Below the pieces are notes generated by a model that did no database searches, was not told where the DNA came from, and saw nothing but the letters and a program-made list of their open reading frames with translations. From the NCBI GenBank assembly GCA_013076295.1, contig RQOL01000742.1, forward strand, positions 222,633 through 286,632: DNA of 64,000 nt, in the 5' to 3' direction. The position numbers and the translations under genes were made by a program. Below, piece by piece: positions 42,301-52,545 of this stretch. The DNA is from Sanderia malayensis. Its lineage: Eukaryota > Cnidaria > Scyphozoa > Semaeostomeae > Pelagiidae. How positions within the stretch are numbered: the stretch's first letter is position 1; every line of letters starts with the position of its first letter.

Positions 42301-44095
42301 CCACAATTTACACAAATAAAATTTAACTTCCATTCCCACAATTTACACCAATAAAAATTAACTTTTATTCCCGCAACTTACACTGATCAAAATTAACATT
42401 CATTCCCACAATTTGCGCATGATTCCACGTCAATTCAGCGAAAACAAATTGTTATACACTTTTAGTTACTATTTTCACTGATATTAACATTCATTCCCAC
42501 AATTTACACTAATAAAAGATATTTTTCATTCCCACAATTTACAGTAATGAAAATTAACATTCATTCCTACAATTTATACGTTATTGCAGGCTAATATATC
42601 CAAAACTTAATGAAAAACTTGTTTACATGTTTTTCAATGAATAAACGTAAAATACAGTTAAACCTAATGAAAGTATGAGATTCATTCCCACAATTTACAC
42701 TAATAAAAATTAACGTTCATTCCCACAATTTACACTAATGAAAAATTTTTTCATTCTCTCAATTTACAGTAGTGAAAATTAACATTCATTCCCACAATTT
42801 ACACTAATAAAAATTAACGTTCATTCCCACAATTTACACTAATGAAAAATATTTTTCATTCTCACAATTTACAGTAGTGAAAATTAACATTCATTCCCAC
42901 AATTTACACTAATAAAAATTAACTTTTAATCCCGCCACTTAGACTAATCAAAATTAACATTCATTGCCACAATTTGCGCATGATTCCACGGCAATTCAGG
43001 GAAAACAATTTGTTATAGACTTTTAGTTATTTTTTTCAGTAATATTAACATTCATTCCCGCAATTTACACATGATTCCAGGCTAATATATTCAAAACTTA
43101 ATGAAAAATTTGTTTACATGTTTTCAGTGATATTAGCATTCATTCCGCAATTTGCAAATGAATAAACGTAAACACAGTTAAACCTAATGAAAGTATAATA
43201 TCTCATTTCCATAATTTACATTAATAAAAATTAACTTTCATTCCCGCAAATTACACTAATGAAATTTAACTTTCATTCCCACATTTTACACCAATAAAAA
43301 TTACCTTTTTTTCCGGCAATTTACACTAATCAAAATTAACATTCATTCCCACAATTTATACGTTATTCCAGGCTAATATATCCAAAACTTAATGAAAAAC
43401 TTGTTTACATGTTTTCAGTGATATTAGCATTCATTCCGCAATTTACAAATGCATAAACGTAAATACAGTTAAAACCTAATGAAAGTATAATTTTCATTCC
43501 CATAATTTACATTAATAAAAATTTACTTTCATTCACGCAAATTACACTAATAAAAAATAACTTTCATTCCCACCATTTACACCAATAAAAATTACCTTTT
43601 TCTCCCGCAACTTACACTAATCAAAATTAACATTCATTCCCACAATTTGCGCATGATTCCACGTCAATTCAGCGGAAAACAAACTGTTATACACTTTTAG
43701 TTACTATTTTCACTGATATTAACGTTCATTCCCACAATTTACACTAATGAAAAATATTTTTCATTCTCACAATTTACAGCAGTGAAAATTAACATTCATT
43801 CCCACAATTTACACTAATAAAAATTAACTTTTTTTCCCGGCACTTAGACTAATCAAAATTAACATTCATTGCCACAATTTGCGCATGATTCCACGGCAAT
43901 TCAGCGAAAACAATTTGTTATACACTTTTAGTTATTTTTTTCAGTAATATTAACATTCATTCCCGCAATTTACACTAATAAAAAATAACTTTCATTCCCA
44001 CAATTTACACCAATAAAAATTACCTTTTTTTCCCGCAACTTACATTAATCAAAATTAACATTCATTCCCACAATTTGCGCATGATTCCACGTCAA
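39355..44095. repeat. 2693-bp higher-order repeat, one full and one partial copy
   Basis: Positions about 39355-42047 and 42048-44095 repeat with a constant offset of 2693 bp. Markers: ATTGCAGGCTAATATATCC (39890 and 42583), AAATGCATAAACGTAAATAC (40755 and 43448), TTACAGCAGTGAAAATTAAC (41081 and 43774). No net indel accumulates over 1.9 kb, so this is the youngest large duplication in the window. The second copy loses phase near 44095. Confidence 0.9.
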
Positions 44096-46225
44096 TTCAG
44101 AGAAAACAAATTGTTTTGAACTTTTAATAACTATTTTCATTGATATTAACATTCATTCCCACAATTTACATTTATGAAAAATATTTTTCATTCTCACAAT
44201 TTACAGTAGTGAAAATTAACATTCATTCCCACAATTTACACTAATAAAAATTAACTTTTAGTCCCGGCACTTAGACTAATCAAAATTAACATTCATTGCC
44301 ACAATTTGCGCATGATTCCACGGCAATTCAGCGAAAACAATTTGTTATACACTTTTAGTTATTTTTTTCAGTAATATTAACATTCATTCCCGCAATTTAC
44401 ACTAATAAAAAATAACTTTCATTCCCACAATTTTCACTAATAAAAAATAACTTTCATTCCCACAATTTACACCAATGAAAATTGCCATTCATTCCCACAA
44501 CTTCCACATGATTCCAGGCTAATATATGTAAAACTTAATGAAAAACTTGTTTACATGTTTTCAGTGATATTAGCATTCATTCCGCATTTTACAAATGAAT
44601 AAACGTAAATAAAGTTAAACCTAATGAAAATCTAACATTCATTTCCACAACTTACATTAATAAAAATTAACTTTCATTCCCGTAATTTACACTAATAAAA
44701 AATAAATTTCATTCCCACAATTTACACTAATGAAAATTAACATTCATTCCTACAATTTATACGTTATTCCAAACTAATATATCCAAAACTTAATGAAAAA
44801 CTTGTTTACATGCTTTTCAATGAATAAACGTAAATACAGTTCAACGTGGTGAAAATATGACATTCATTCTCACATTTTACATTAATAAAAAATAACTTTC
44901 ATTCCCGCAATTTACACTAATAACAATTAATTTTCACTCCGACAATTTACACTAATAAAAAATAACTTTCAATCCCACAAAACACACTAGTGAAAATTAC
45001 GTTCATTCCCACAATTTACACATGATTCCACGCTAATATATCTAAAATTTAACGAAAAACTTGTTTACATGTTTTCAGTGATATTAACAATCATTCCGCA
45101 TTTTACAAATTAATAAACATAAATACGGTAAACCTAATAAGAATATAACTTTCATTCCCACAATTTACACTAGTGAAAATATACTTTCATTCCCACAATT
45201 TACACTAACGAAAATCAACAATCATTCCCACATTTTACACATTAAGCCAGGAAGTTACATCTAAAACCTATTGAAAACACCTGTAGTTACATTTTTTCTG
45301 ATATTATTTTTCATTCCCACAATTTACACTACCAAAAATTAAATTTCATTCCCACAATTTACACTAATCAAAATTAGCTTTCATTCCCACAATTTACACT
45401 AATGAAACTTAACGTTGATTCCCACAACTTATACCAGGAAAAAGTAACTTTCATTCCCACAATTCACACTAATGAAAATTAACATTCCCACATACACAAA
45501 TAATAATTAATTTTCATTCCCAAAATTTACTCTAATGAAAATTAATCTTCAGTCCCTCAATTTACACACGAATCCAGGTAGATGCATCTAAAGTTAATTG
45601 AAAACACTTCTAGTTACTTTTTTCAGTGATATTAACATTCATTCCCATAATCTACACTAATCAAAAATAACTTTCATTCCCACAATTTACACTAATGAAA
45701 ATTAACATTCATTCGCACAATTTCCACACGATTCCACGCTAATATATCTAAAACTTAATGAAAAACTTGTTTACATGTTTCAGTAATATTAACATTCATT
45801 CCGCAATTTACAAATGAATAAACGTAAATAGGGTTAAGCCTAATGAAAAAATAACATTCATTTCCACAATTTACACCAATGAAAGTTTACTTTCATTCCC
45901 ACAAATTACACTAACGAAAATCAACATTCATTCCCACAATTTACTCATGATTCCACGCTAATAAACCTAAAATTTAACGAAAAACTTGTTGACATGTCTT
46001 CAGTGATATTAACATTCATTCCCACAATATATAAATCAATAAACGTAAATACAGTTAAAGCTAATGAAAATATAACATTGCTTCCCACATTTTACACTAA
46101 TAAAAATTATCTTTCATTCCCACGAATTCCACCAATAAAAAAAACCTTCTTTCCCACAAGTTACACATAAATACATCTAAAGCTAATTGAAAACACTTCT
46201 AGTTACTCTTTTCAGTGATATTAGT

Positions 46226-46542
46226 CATTGGCGGCGACTACGTGGGGGCTTGGGGGCTCAAGCCCCCGCTGGAAATTTTTATGCGGGGGCTCTGCCCCCC
46301 TGGGAATCTGAAAAAACACGTTTATTTTATTGAAGAAGCACTAATCAAAGAATTGAACTGACGATACTGTAGACCATGATGTTATATTTGTTTTATTGCA
46401 ATGTTTTGCTTTGTTATTATACATAATACATATGTATATTGTACGTTATTAAAAGTAACAGGGAATTTTGCTACCCTTTTATTTTTCCCATTTTTTTTCA
46501 ATTTTGAGACCCCCCTGGGAAACTTAAAAGTTGGCGCTTATG
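46226..46542 (-). mobile_element. hAT-like MITE, copy 1
   Basis: A 317-bp insertion in the satellite with degenerate inverted ends (CATTGGCGGCGA at the left, TTGGCGCTTATG at the right) and an 8-bp target duplication, ATATTAGT at 46218-46225 and ATATTAAT at 46543-46550 (7 of 8). It holds inverted GC-rich stretches (GGGGGCTCAAGCCCCC type) near one end. It is the reverse-orientation relative of the better preserved copy at 47182-47516; both share CGTTTATTTTATTGAAGAAG-like, ACCATGATGTTA-like and ACATATGTATATTGTACGTT sequence in opposite orientation. An 8-bp duplication fits hAT or P superfamilies. No coding capacity. Confidence 0.85.
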
Positions 46543-47181
46543 ATATTAATTTTCATTCCCATAATTTACACTAATGAAAATTAACATTCATTCCCACAAT
46601 TTAGACATGAAAGCACGTCGATTCAGCGAAAACAAATTGTATTACACCTTTAGTTACTATTTTCATTGATATTAACATTAATTCCCACAATTTACACCAA
46701 TGAAAATAACTTTTATTCCCACAATTTTCACTAATGAAAATTAACATTCATTCCCACAATTTACACTAACGAAAATTAACAATCATTACCACATTTTATA
46801 CACGAATCCATGTAATTACATCTAAAACTTATTGAAAACACTTCTAGTTACTTTTTTTGTGATATTAGCTTTCATTCCCACAATTTACACTACCAAAAAT
46901 TAAATTTCATTCCCACAATTTACACTAGTGAAAATTAACGGTGATTCCCACAATTTATACCAGTAAAAATTAACTTTCATTCCCACAATTTACACTAATG
47001 AAAATTAACATTCCCACATACACAAATAATAATTAACTTTCATTCCCACAATTTACCCTAATGAAAATTAACCTTCATTCTCTCAATTTACACATGAATC
47101 CAGGTAAATACATCTAAAGCCAATTGAAAACACTTAGTTAATTTTTTCATTGATATTAACAGTCATTCCCACAATTTACAC
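46543..47181. repeat. Satellite segment between the two MITE copies
   Basis: Diverged satellite units of the same core type, with ATTCCCACAATTTACACTAA and the third spacer form (CATCTAAAACTTATTGAAAA). No gene. Confidence 0.9.
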
Positions 47182-47516
47182 CATAGGCGCCGATTTTTAT
47201 TTTTCCCAGGGGGGGCTCAAAATTTAAAAAAAAAAGCTTGGAAAAATAAAAAGGTAAAAAAACTCCCTGTCACTTTTAATAACGTACAATATACATATGT
47301 ATTATGTATAACAAAACACAAAACATTGCAATAAAAAAGATATTAACATCATGGTCTACAGTATCATCAGTTCAATCCTTTGATTAGTGTTTCTTCAATA
47401 AAATAACCGTGTTTTTTCAAATCCGAAACAAAATTCCCAGGGGGGGGGCTGAGCCCCCTATAGAAATTTCCCGAGGGGGCTTGAGCCCCCAAGCACCCAC
47501 GTAGTCGGCGCCTATG
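47182..47516 (+). mobile_element. hAT-like MITE, copy 2
   Basis: A 335-bp element with perfect 12-bp inverted ends CATAGGCGCCGA and TCGGCGCCTATG and a perfect 8-bp target duplication ATTTACAC (47174-47181 and 47517-47524), which is itself part of the satellite core. The right part contains several inverted GC-rich words (GGGGGCTGAGCCCCC and GGGGGCTTGAGCCCCC) able to form hairpins. A 79-codon antisense open frame (47367-47606) crosses its right border and is chance. Same family as 46226-46542 but opposite orientation. The 8-bp duplication supports hAT (or P); no transposase is present. Confidence 0.92.
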
Positions 47517-47682
47517 ATTTACACAAGAATCCAGGTAGATGCATCTAAAGTTAATTGAAAACACTTCTAGTTGCTTTTTTTCAGTGATATTAACATTCAC
47601 TCCCATAATTTACACTAATAAAAAATAACTTTCATTCCCACCATTTACACTAATGAAAATTAACATTGATTCCCACAGTTTA
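47517..47682. repeat. Short satellite segment
   Basis: Diverged satellite units between the MITE and the fold-back element, ending with ATTCCCACAGTTTA at 47669-47682, which is repeated on the far side of the fold-back element. Confidence 0.85.
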
Positions 47683-48408
47683 AAATCAATAAAGTGACGT
47701 ACGGCAATTGTAATAGTATATAACGATCAATTATTGTATGAATAAACAAACATGCCAGGATATAAAAGAAACTAAACGTATCGGGCATAGCCCTTCCTCA
47801 GTAGTGGTGAAGAAAAGAACGCAAAGGGCGGTTAAGCCACAGAAATCGAAAGTACGAAAAATAGAAATAAAGAACGTGCAATGGAATAAGACGTCGCAAG
47901 GAAAAGAGTAGCATAAGTAAAGCTGCGAAGGTGGAATAGATGATGTAAAAGTAAAAAATGTCTATGAAAAAAAAAGAAAAAAAATACAGATACAGATAGC
48001 AACGTGTCAAAGCATTTTAACCTTCTTGGCCACTCGAAAGATGATATGTCTGTTCTCGGTATGGCGCCTGTTTGCAGTTAACAGAGAAAAACTTTAGAAA
48101 ACCGTTTAATTTTTAAGCTTGGGACGCTTTTCCCTGTTAGACTCAATAAACATTTTTCTTTTTCATAGACATTTTTTACTTTTACGTCATCTATTCCTCC
48201 TTCGCAGCTTTACCTATGCTACTCTTTTCCTTGCGACGTCTTATTCCATTGCACGTTCTTTATTTCTATTTTTCGTACTTTCGATTTCTGCGGCTTAACC
48301 GCCCTTTGCGTTCTTTTCTTCACCACTACTGAGGAAGGGCTATGCCCGATACGTTTAGTTTCTTTTATATCCTGGCATGTTTGTTTATTCATGCAATAAT
48401 TGATCGTT
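47683..48408. mobile_element. Fold-back element with hammerhead-like motif in each arm
   Basis: Two arms of about 260 bp, at 47721-47985 and 48152-48409, are inverted copies of each other with only a few differences and flank a loop of about 165 bp. ATTCCCACAGTTTA occurs directly at both sides (47669-47682 and 48409-48422), a likely 14-bp target duplication. Each arm contains CTGAGGA, GGGC, TAT, GCCC, GATAC (plus strand 48329-48352; minus strand in the left arm, 47777-47801), which matches the hammerhead core CUGANGA - stem II - GAAA except for one A to T change. Hammerhead motifs and 10-15 bp target duplications are known for Penelope-like elements, so an inverted Penelope-LTR dimer is a possible origin. 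Open frames here (47798-48010, 48219-48416) are mirror images and not genes. Confidence 0.75.
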
Positions 48409-48478
48409 ATTCCCACAGTTTACACATGATTCCACGCTAATATATCTAAAACGTAATGAAAAACTTGTTTGCATGTTT
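48409..48478. repeat. Last satellite unit, right border of the array
   Basis: ATTCCCACAGTTTACACATG and the second spacer form (TATATCTAAAACGTAATG) run to about 48478, where the sequence switches without transition to the BEL/Pao pol relic. This is the outer edge of the satellite in this window. Confidence 0.85.
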
Positions 48479-51045
48479 CCCATTTCGTTTGTGATACGTA
48501 AGTAGGAAACTGCACCGTAACCGATTTGCGATGCATCTGAAAAGTGGTGTAACTGTGATGTAGCGATATTTCCGAATCCTTCAGGTTTGAAACAGCGATC
48601 GATGGTATAGTTCTCTAAATCTGGTAAGTCATGCAGCCAATTCCTCCACTGCAATGAATTGCTGTTTGGTATTTCGTCGTCCCAGCTCAACTTTAAACGA
48701 CAAAGATCTTGCAGAATTGTCTTTGCTGGTAGTATGAATGGTGCTGCGAAGCCTAGCGGGTCGTAGATAGAGCTGACGGTTGACAGAATGCCTCTGCGCG
48801 AGGACTTCATGTCCTTAATGGCAATCTTGAATCCAAAACTGTCACTAGTGACGTTCCACTGAACTCCAAGAGCTCGCTCTAATGTCGTATCTTCAAAATC
48901 TAGATTCTTTACGGCTGGTGCTCTTTCTGACTCGGGCACTGATTCTAATACCTTTATGGAGCTTGACGTCCACTTTGTTATACGAAATCCACCTCTGGAT
49001 AGTAGCTGTCGAAGCTTTGTTTGAAGTTTTACCCAGTGGTGATTTCTAAGGGGGCGCAGGGGGGCGGAGCCCCCCTTGTTAAAGTATATGCTGAATTTGG
49101 GGGGCTCAGCCCCCCCAAACAATCTCTGTATTTGTGCTCTGCAAAATTTCTCGTTATCCTAAAGTTAAAGTTTAAGGCCTCATTTGTAAAGATTCTGATG
49201 TTCGTTGCCTGCTAGATGTTAATTCTCGTATCATCGGTGTCTTATTCAGTTGTTTCCATTCCTTTAAAGGTTTATAAACCATTGTTTGGTTTGGTTTGGT
49301 TTGTGTGAGCACTTTTTTCATATTTGCGCCAATGAAAACATGGGTGTGGTCGCAAAAAACCACACCCACTCTGGAGGTTTTGCTTTTGGAGCCCCCCTTG
49401 TTAATTTTTTTAGAAATCACAACTGGTTTTACCGCTTGCTGTTCTGATTCAACTGATTTTAGGCAGTCATCTACGTAAAATTTCTTCTTCATGGTTTCCA
49501 CGGTAATTGGATCGAAGTCATCTTTGTTATCCTCTGCTGTCTGTAGCAAGGCAAAGGAAGCACAACTAGGAGAAGAAGTTGCACCAAATAGGTGAACTAA
49601 CATTTGGTATTCTTTCGGCTTGGACTGTAAATCTCCATCTGGCCACCACAAGAACTGAAGGCAATTCGCATCTTCAACCGGAACTTTCACTTGCAAAAAC
49701 ATTCCTTCGATATCTGCCATAACGGCCATGGGTCCAACACGAAATCTCGTTAGTACCCCAACTAGAGTATTAGTCAAATCTGGCCCCTGTGAGAGCTGGC
49801 TATTCAAGGAGATATCTTGATATCTTGCCGAACAATCAAATACGACACGAGTTTTCTCCGGCTTCTTAGGATGAAATAATGGGTGGTGAGGCAAGAACCA
49901 TTTCCTTTTACTGTCATTCTTGTCTGGAGGGACCTCTCTTGCATATCCTTTTTCTAATAGATTATCGATGAATGCCTTGTATTTATCCAGCAGAGCTGGG
50001 TCTCTCTGTAATCTACCTTTCAAATGTTGTAGACGATATTCCGCCATAGACCGGTTATTAGGCAGATCAGGACATCCGACTTTCCACGGAAGACTTATTT
50101 CATAATGACCATCCTTCAATTGAATAGAGGACTTCATGTTATCTAGAGCTCTTTTATCCTCTTGTGACATGACAGCCTTTGAATTATAGGATGAGTCATT
50201 GAAATCCAATTCACAGTACTTCTTGAATTGCATGCTCAAATCTACATCAGTTTTGATCAGATTTGCTGTGTGGTGCGAGTCTCCAGATCTCATCAATGGG
50301 CCATTGATTACCCATCCAAGATCTGTTCTTGTTGCATATGGTTCTCCTGGTTTACCTGATTTTACTTCTCTGGGTTCGAGTGCTCTAGGTACATTGCTGC
50401 CGATAAGGAGTCCTATATCAGCATCGATGTCTGCCAAGTTGATTTCTTGCAGATGTGGAAAATTACATAGATCAAGGTTGTTTGCTCGGTTTTCCGTCGT
50501 TACAGGCAGTCGAAGAGTAGAAAATACAAGAGGTAGGTCAATAATGTTATTTTCATCAAGATCACTAACTTGTAAACTCAAAACAGATGTTTTAGTCTGA
50601 TTACTTTTAATGCCTAGAGTAGTTAGAGACAACGTAGTTTCTCTTCCAGTTGCGTGAAGCTGGTCCATAAGCTCCTTTGTGCAGAAGGTGGTATTTGAAC
50701 CACTGTCCAAGAAGGCATAGGTTTCTACAACAGTAGCATGACCTGGCACCTTGACTTTTACAGATACTATTGCTAAACTTGTTACAGCTTTCTGTGTATT
50801 CTGGTTCTCTCTGATCTTGATATAGCCACTCTGTCCACTTACTTCATTGTTTTCATTACATCTTGTAACTTCTTCTTTCTCAGGTGATTTTACGTTGACC
50901 TTTTTATCCTGCAAAGGGTGTAGAAAGGTAGAATGCTTTAACTTGCAGCCATCAACTTTGCAGAAACGTTCTTTAGGACATTCTCTTGAGATATGACCAG
51001 GTGTTAAACAATTATTGCAAAGTCCCTTTGATTTTGTGACTTTCA
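48479..51045 (-). pseudogene. BEL/Pao pol: knuckle, protease, RT, partial RNase H
   Basis: The upper frame (51046-49172) shows CNNCLTPGHISREC (zinc knuckle, residues 10-23) with the following CPKERFCKVDGC-KHSTFLHP motif typical of BEL, the protease active site FLDSGSN (Asp at residue 114), HPLFHPKKPEKTR, RT motif A (MADIEGMFLQV, Asp near 445) and motif C FYVDD (524-527). The frame then enters the MITE. The lower frame (48385-49122) has 29 MITE-derived residues first, then WVKLQTKLRQLL, SIYDPLGFAAPF and the RNase H start HHFSDASQIGYGAV, and is lost at 48479. With the 392-bp MITE plus one 8-bp target copy (400 bp) disregarded, the two frames are in the same phase. Catalytic residues are present but integrase is absent. 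Confidence 0.9.
49034..49425. mobile_element. hAT-like MITE inserted in BEL pol
   Basis: Ends are CAGTGGTGATTTCTAA at 49034 and the inverse TTAGAAATCACAACTG ending at 49425 (one mismatch and one changed base near the tip). The 8-bp target duplication GTTTTACC is perfect (49026-49033 and 49426-49433). The sub-terminal parts carry GGAGCCCCCCTTGTTAA in direct and inverse form. The ends and 8-bp duplication are those of hAT elements. There is no transposase frame. It is a different family from the CATAGGCGCC MITEs at 46226 and 47182. Confidence 0.93.
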
Positions 51046-52541
51046 AAGCGTTCTTCTACTGACTTGCTTCTGAGTTCATTACACCTTGAAAGCCAATGGT
51101 TATTCTTACACAAAGGACATTGAGGTAGATTGCGTGATGTTTGATAATTCTTTGAATCTCCAGAAATACCAAATGCTGCTGCTCTTCCTGGAGCTCTCAG
51201 AGGACTGTTAGCAGATTTTTGCGCTTTTCCTTGATACTGTTTTGGAGGTAGTATGTCCCCAAATATTGGGTGTGAGGCAGATCTTGCTCTTTTCTCAACA
51301 AATGCTGCTACATCTTCAATGGTGATTTCTCGCTGCTTGTTCTCTGATATATCATCGGCAATGTCACGCCATTTATGCTTCATTTCAAAGGGTAAACGCT
51401 ATAATCTTCTTCAGTGAATCTGGATTATTTATCTGATTGAGGTATCCGATTTCTTTCAGCGTATTTTTGCAGCTTGTCAGGAGAATAGAAAACTTGCGAA
51501 GTTCTTCGGCCTTTTCAGCTCGTATAGAAGGACCTGATATTATTCTGTCGATGTAAGCACTTGCTATTCTGTATTCTTTCCCATGTCGCTCTTTTCAACA
51601 GCCTTCGTGCCTCATAATAGCCTTCATTGTGATTCATTGATAAACAACTGCTCATTAATTCTCGAACATCTCCACTTGTAGTGTGTATTAGATAATAAAG
51701 CCTAGCGCTACAGTTGTCAGTTCTTGCTTCAATCAAATTCTCAAAGGATCTGATGAAGTTGCAATATTCAATGGGATCACCGCCAAAGGTAGGTAGCTCG
51801 GGTTGTGGAAGCATCAATGCCAAGGTGTGTTGTTGCTGTTGAATCAATAGATTTTCCATTTCTTGCATGAAGGGTGCCGACTGCGTAAGCTGAATTGGTT
51901 CCTGATGATTATTATTGCACCACTCTTTTGCCTCTGGGTTTAACTTTTTATCAGGACTTGTTGATTGAATTTTTTTAGGAATATTTGATGGATTATTATT
52001 ATTTTCTTTGATCTTTTCAACCCATGCTGATACACGTGATGCTGATTTCACTGATGAACTGTCATGTATGGAAATTCCTTCAGCCTCAGCTAGTGCCCTT
52101 TCTTCAGCTTGGGCCTTTGCTAACTCAGTTTCGAGTTTCAACTGCTCCTTTTTCTGTTGAAGCTTTAATTCTTCTTGTTGCAAAATTTGTAGCCTTTTTA
52201 ATGCATTTGCTTCTGCTTCAAATTTGACTTTTCTGGCTGAAGCCCTGGCTTGCACTTGATATTGAACTACAGGTAGTAACTGACGTTCTTGTTCCGGCAT
52301 TGCTAATTGAATCTGATGGATCTTCTGCAGGGATTAAACCTTCATCTACTTTTTCCTTTGAAAGAAGATTCTGTCTTTGCAAAAGCGCAGAAATAAGATT
52401 TTTTACCTTAATCTCTTCAAAATTAAAGTAATCAAAAGACTCTTGAATTTCTTCTGTTTTGGCTTCACTTATGGTCTTATGATAGTGCGCATAGATGACA
52501 TCAAGAAGAAACTTCTCAAATCGCCAAATCTTCCAAAATCA
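51046..52541 (-). pseudogene. BEL/Pao gag with N-terminal coiled coil, frameshifted
   Basis: At least three or four frameshifts split this gag. Most upstream (about 52541-52310, too short to be open on its own from an ATG) is a helical N-terminal part with FEEIKVKNLISALLQRQ. The next frame (52300-51515) carries a long Lys/Glu/Gln-rich coiled coil (LQQEELKLQQKKEQLKLETE), then LPTFGGDPIEYCNFIRSFEN, the conserved block of BEL/Pao capsid proteins (DUF1759 type). Frame is lost near 51590 and again near 51395. The last frame (51383-51012) has KQREITIEDVAAFVEKRA and CPLCKNNHWLSRC, the motif preceding the knuckle, ending in VEERF; a one-base shift at about 51045 joins it to pol. In the parent element gag and pol were therefore probably one long frame, as in other BEL/Pao elements. 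Confidence 0.85.
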
Positions 52542-52545
52542 ATAG

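Larger units (their letters stand above)
31591..46225. repeat. AT-rich satellite array, block B
   Basis: The same 35-bp cores as block A, but here the most common long spacer is a second subfamily: ATTCCAGGCTAATATATCC, AAAACTTAATGAAAAACTTG, TTTACATGTTTTCAGTGATA, then ATTCCGCAATTTACAAATG and AATAAACGTAAATACAGTTA. Modules of the first subfamily (GCGCATGATTCCACGTCAAT) are interspersed, often as GCGCATGATTCCGCGTC. A third form (CAGGTAAATACATCTAAAAC) appears from about 32900. Several nested higher-order repeats are present and are listed separately. From about 44500 units become more diverged. No gene is seen. Confidence 0.96.
48479..52541 (-). mobile_element. BEL/Pao LTR-retrotransposon relic
   Basis: Minus-strand gag-pol of BEL/Pao type without LTRs. 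Order on the minus strand: gag with coiled coil (52541 to about 51046), zinc knuckle and aspartic protease, RT, RNase H start. It is cut at both ends: the RNase H end, integrase and 3' LTR are missing where pol meets the satellite at 48478, and no 5' LTR is recognisable above 52541. A hAT-like MITE sits inside pol. Confidence 0.9.

Noticed and set aside
47798..48416. Two open frames, 70 and 65 codons, on the minus strand
   Set aside because: They lie in the two arms of an inverted repeat, and the same sequence is being read in mirrored form; no domain.
1..48478. Claim that the satellite is the centromere
   Set aside because: Length, AT-richness and higher-order structure are compatible, but no CENP-B-box-like word was found and sequence alone cannot show centromere function.
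49021..49478. Plus-strand open frames of 60-64 codons inside BEL pol
   Set aside because: They are the reverse side of the MITE and of pol; composition is set by the GC-rich MITE ends.
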